A stretch of 64,000 bases of DNA. It comes from Myoxocephalus aenaeus (taxonomy: Eukaryota; Chordata; Actinopteri; Perciformes; Cottidae). The notes below the pieces were generated by a model. That model had not been told where the DNA came from and searched no databases. It worked only from the letters and a program-made list of their open reading frames with translations. Location: NCBI GenBank assembly GCA_038501785.1, contig JBAMJR010000267.1, forward strand, positions 158,501 through 222,500, written 5' to 3'. How positions within the stretch are numbered: the stretch's first letter is position 1; each line of letters opens with the position of its first letter. Below, piece by piece: positions 62,601 to 64,000 of the stretch. A program made the translations under genes and the position numbers.

Positions 62601-63913
62601 ACTCGACCGTCTATTTAAACATCCTCATCCTCATCTTCATCTCTAACTCGAGCCCTCCTCTTCCTCTCTGTCTGAGTCGAGTCTCCGGGTGGAGATAATG
62701 TGCCGCTCTGCCAGAGGAGCTCAGCAGGATGATGGAAAAAAACTCTCAGATTTGGGTCACATAAAAAAAAAAGAAAAAAGAAACCCGACTGACTGAAGTG
62801 CAGTGAAGGAAAATCTGGTTTCTCTCCGTGTCGCTGCTCAGAGCCGTGAGTCAGCACAGAGACGCGTTCTGATTGGACGAGAGAGAAACCGGCACCGACG
62901 TGACGATTCAAGAGGTTTTCACGCTTCTGAAGTTTAAATAAATAAAGTTTTCAACATTAAAAGATGGTGAAAGTTTGGCAGCTATTTGAAGCCATAATGG
63001 CTGCTTTCTGCATCTATAAGTAACTGTTATTTACTTCAAGGAGCCCGGTGGAGTTTATGCTTACACTATTATAATAAAGCCCACGATTCACAGTATAACT
63101 CTGTACGATTACTACTGGTACATAGATGCAGTGGAAGAAAACTAGACTATGGAGAACAAGGGAGCAATAATTTACCCCTGAGATGTAGTACAATAAAAAG
63201 TACAATATGTACCTCTGCTATGTAGTACAGTAAAAAGTACAATATATACATCTGTGATGTAATACAGTAAAAAGTACAACATGTACCTCTGAGATGTAAT
63301 ACAGTACAAAGTGCAATATGTACCTCTGAGATGTAATACAGTACAAAGTACAATATATACATCTGAGATGTAATACAGTACAAAGTACAATATGTACCTC
63401 TGAGATGTAATACAGTACAAAGTACAATATATACATCTGAGATGTAATACAGTACAAAGTACAATATGTACTGTACCTCTGTGATGTAATACAGTAAAAA
63501 GTACAACATGTACCTCTGAGATGTAGTACAGTAAAAAGTACAATATGTACCTCTGAGATGTAGTACAGTAAAAAGTACAATAGTCTGAGTTATAGTACAA
63601 TAAAAAGTACAATATTTACCTATAAGGTGTAATACAGTAAAACATACTTTTCATAAGTAAATGAATTTGGTATTTTAGAAGCAACAATCAAAAACCACAT
63701 TGATCTTCTGCAGAACAAATACAGTAATTACTGTGAATCATAATTCACAGTTACAATATGTCAAAACTGTAATGTAATTGAAGACATTAAACATGTTGGG
63801 TTACGTTACAACAATAAAAACACATGAAAGACTCACCGCGTACGAGCAGAGTCCATGTCCAGGACCAGCTTCGCTAGATGCTTCCTCTGCTTCTGGATGT
63901 TTGGGATCTCCAC
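42216..63913 (-). CDS. arhgap44: arhgap44, BAR-domain Rho GTPase-activating protein (C-terminal part)
   Basis: ARHGAP44 (RICH2) bends membranes through a BAR domain and switches off Rac/Cdc42, notably in dendritic spines and epithelia. Exons in coding order are 63913-63837, 61341-61224, 60282-60214, 60135-60054, 59584-59457, 58490-58379, 56344-56263, 56172-56092, 54338-54225, 52221-52130, 52037-51854, 49633-49616 (18 nt), 48022-47855, a probable optional exon 47214-46685, 45388-45282, 44577-44194 and 42373-42216. Without the optional exon they give 657 residues; upstream exons lie right of the window. VEIPNIQKQRKHLAKLVL starts the visible BAR part. The RhoGAP domain has GLFRVAPSASK (arginine finger), ALKSYLRELPEPLM and NKMTPGNIAIVLGPNLL. 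Then come proline-rich SH3 ligands (RPTPKPPRQRPSLPPPQPP) and a C-terminal class I PDZ ligand ESTVL. All junctions are in phase except around the optional exon. Confidence 0.95.
42628..43114. mobile_element. palindromic MITE-like element, copy C (expanded)
   Basis: This copy has the same termini, at 487 bp. The extra length comes from repeated units of the type GCTGCTGCTAGCTCCC in the left arm. It lies in the last arhgap44 intron. Confidence 0.75.
44707..45024. mobile_element. MITE with CAGGGTTC termini and TTTAG target duplication
   Basis: The element starts CAGGGTTC and ends GAACCCTG, an exact 8-bp inverted repeat. TTTAG directly abuts both ends (44702-44706 and 45025-45029). The interior has several CCATGACTTTTCCA-type repeats, familiar from non-autonomous elements in many fish. 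It lies in an arhgap44 intron. Confidence 0.7.
45746..46200 (+). repeat. 21-bp minisatellite in an arhgap44 intron
   Basis: About 22 copies of GAGCATCTTTTTGAGGGTTCT-like units (first 20 bases GAGCATCTTTTTGAGGGTTC), with AAC/AGC and TGTGG/TGAGG variants. It lies between the 45388 exon and the optional exon. Confidence 0.9.
46685..47214 (-). CDS. arhgap44: proline/serine-rich optional exon of arhgap44 with an internal frame break
   Basis: The acceptor TCATTGCAG and the donor GTAAAT bound a 530-nt open stretch. Entering in phase from the 47855 exon it reads SSDDASSNWSDSCYAYPSPE, with serine, proline and arginine runs. Leaving in phase to the 45388 exon the second half reads DVNSNPKPDSLHLPKQ and AAETNGSTLYIKPPLVL. 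Both halves use C- or G-ending codons heavily, as real coding DNA does here, yet they are in different frames. The switch falls at a run of nine G (plus strand 46944-46952). One extra base there would make the exon 531 nt and continuous. Skipping it joins the neighbours in frame. Either an assembly error, a real allele break or a rarely used exon would explain it. Confidence 0.6.
48281..48304. mobile_element. solo terminal fragment of the same MITE-like family (copy D)
   Basis: Only one terminus is present: TACCGTAAAAGCCGGGTTAC and four further bases. The sequence then diverges completely. It lies in an arhgap44 intron. Confidence 0.6.
49134..49270 (+). repeat. second copy of the GCTAAGCTAAGC-type repeat
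   Basis: AGCTTGGCTAGTTGTTTCCC, then CTTTATGCTAAGTTAAGCTA and CTGGCTGCAGCTTCATATTC. It lies in an arhgap44 intron, 350 bp beyond the microexon on its 3' side. Confidence 0.55.
49616..49633 (-). CDS. arhgap44: 18-nt microexon of arhgap44
   Basis: This exon lies between acceptor TACGCAG and donor GTACAG. It supplies one base, five codons (IRKIQ) and two bases, so FYKKDG from the upstream exon joins SMGVRVMD of the next. Human ARHGAP44 has LRKIQ at the same place. Length and phase (18 nt, phase 2 on both sides) mean it could be included or skipped without a frameshift. It is too short for normal ORF scans. Confidence 0.85.
49985..50170 (+). mobile_element. relic of a 'CCAAAAGTATGTGGACA' non-autonomous element
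   Basis: GGCCAAAAGTATGTGGACAT is followed about 150 bp later by TTGACCTCAACACCATCCAA and CACCTCTGAGATGAACCGGG. The opposite terminus is not found. A second relic of the same body, TCTGACCTCAACCTCCTCCA, lies at 14840-14880 downstream of armc7. The class is probably DNA-transposon derived. Confidence 0.5.
50770..50813. repeat. (AC)n microsatellite
   Basis: About 21 AC units in an arhgap44 intron. Confidence 0.95.
51148..51711 (+). repeat. dispersed element with a five-unit 73-bp array (copy 1)
   Basis: A non-repeated part (CCTGTCAATCAC, then GCCCCGCCCCTAAAG) runs into about five 73-bp units, each holding GCCCCCTGGTGG. Read on the minus strand this is CCACCAGGGGGC, which fits the CTCF core CCASYAGRKGGC. 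The same element is present inverted at 57030-57646. Confidence 0.85.
52222..54224 (-). other. arhgap44: arhgap44 intron
   Basis: Mostly AT-rich sequence. Near 53594 the phrase AAAGGGGACATATTATGAAA marks a common dispersed fish repeat of unclear extent. Nothing else is seen. The adjacent intron 54339-56091 holds only the degenerate element at 55510. Confidence 0.45.
55510..55625 (+). repeat. degenerate third copy of the same dispersed element, without the array
   Basis: GCCCCGCCCTAAAGCAT and a later GAAGAAGACTTGAGA match the non-repeated part of copy 1 in the same orientation. There is no 73-bp array. The similarity was judged by eye. Confidence 0.5.
57030..57646 (-). repeat. dispersed element with a six-unit 73-bp array (copy 2, inverted)
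   Basis: G-runs at 57051, 57124, 57197, 57270, 57343 and 57416 show an exact 73-bp period. Each unit carries CCACCAGGGGGC or GGGGGT. The non-repeated part follows on the right, ending GGTGATTGACAGGTC, the reverse complement of the start of copy 1. Both copies lie in arhgap44 introns. Confidence 0.85.
58346..58376. repeat. (GT)n microsatellite starting at donor position +3 of an arhgap44 intron
   Basis: The exon 58490-58379 is followed on the transcript by GU and then directly by about 15 AC units. Confidence 0.95.
58520..58760 (-). repeat. dispersed TACTT/AAGTA-rich element
   Basis: The sequence contains GAGGTACATGTTGTACTTTT and then TACTGTACTACATCTCAGAT. It belongs to a dispersed family also seen at about 9815-9960 and 15835-16000 (AAGTACATTTACTCAGG, TTACTGAAGTAAAAGTA). 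The core matches the reverse complement of the 37-bp minisatellite unit. The boundaries are approximate. Confidence 0.6.
59372..59444. repeat. (TG)n microsatellite next to an arhgap44 donor site
   Basis: About 36 TG units on the plus strand. On the arhgap44 transcript this is a CA tract beginning 12 nt after the exon 59584-59457. Confidence 0.97.
59591..59678. repeat. (CA)n microsatellite replacing a pyrimidine tract of arhgap44
   Basis: Forty-four CA units on the plus strand. On the transcript this is a UG tract ending six bases before the exon (UG run, then UUACAG). No separate polypyrimidine tract is present. Confidence 0.97.
61548..62455 (-). repeat. 37-bp minisatellite block 1 in an arhgap44 intron
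   Basis: About 25 units containing GTACAATATGTACCTCTGAG and ATGTAGTACAGTAAAAA. Each unit holds the near-palindrome GTACAATATGTAC. The right flank (62456-62530) continues as a dispersed element rich in AAAGTACC and CTTGTACTTAAG. It gives false ORFs of up to 323 codons. Confidence 0.9.
63170..63640 (-). repeat. 37-bp minisatellite block 2
   Basis: The unit family is the same as at 61548-62455, with about 12 copies and more divergence (ATATATACATCTGAG variants). It is separated from block 1 by about 700 bp of unrelated sequence. Confidence 0.88.
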
Positions 63914-64000
63914 CTGAGAGGACGCAGCAGAGAGCATCTTGGTTTTGTTGTTGTGTGAAAGAGGGAAACGGGTTTGTCTCACGAAGATTAGCTCATTTAA

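Overview
The window is vertebrate nuclear DNA, most likely from a percomorph-type teleost fish. Genes are split into short coding exons with GT-AG introns, intergenic gaps are a few kilobases, and the introns are full of simple repeats, minisatellites and short dispersed elements of the kind common in fish genomes. No species can be named from the sequence. There are no prokaryotic features and no CRISPR arrays. No intact transposase, integrase or viral gene is visible.

Layout. (1) 551-12701, plus strand: the last ten coding exons of acsf2, a mitochondrial acyl-CoA synthetase, whose 5' part lies off the left edge. (2) 4181-8057, minus strand: complete chad (chondroadherin), nested antisense inside one acsf2 intron. 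(3) 14941-16386, minus: armc7. (4) 16887-17580, plus: a small unrecognised one-pass membrane protein, divergent from armc7 across a 500-bp shared promoter and using a GC-AG intron. (5) 18950-30095, minus: complete ndel1 in eight coding exons. (6) 33311-36921, plus: a TEX47-like (BLUF-fold-like) gene of eight coding exons. An alternative first exon at 32140 sits below a promoter carrying an RFX X-box, ETS sites and a CRE-like site. (7) 42216-63913, minus: the last sixteen to seventeen coding exons of arhgap44 (Rho GAP with a BAR domain). Its N-terminal exons lie off the right edge.

The genes do not form an operon or a single pathway. They cover lipid activation, cartilage matrix, armadillo-repeat scaffolding, dynein/LIS1 regulation, a probable germline or ciliary protein, and Rho GTPase control. 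ACSF2, CHAD, ARMC7, NDEL1 and ARHGAP44 all map to human chromosome 17, so the block looks like a conserved chromosome-17 linkage group with a TEX47-like gene inside it.

The most notable non-coding structures are: a family of palindromic, GCTAGC/CTG-rich MITE-like elements (three full copies and one solo end); two inverted arrays of a 73-bp unit that each carry a CTCF-like core; an arhgap44 exon bracketed by long complementary UG and CA repeats; an 18-nt microexon; a proline-rich arhgap44 exon whose two halves are in different frames across a homopolymer; a 22-bp minisatellite whose every unit resembles a 3' splice site; and a 37-bp minisatellite that appears to have grown from the inside of a dispersed element.

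Exon coordinates come from manual translation and splice-site matching. Every junction listed is phase-consistent. Family names rest on remembered family sequences, not on database searches.
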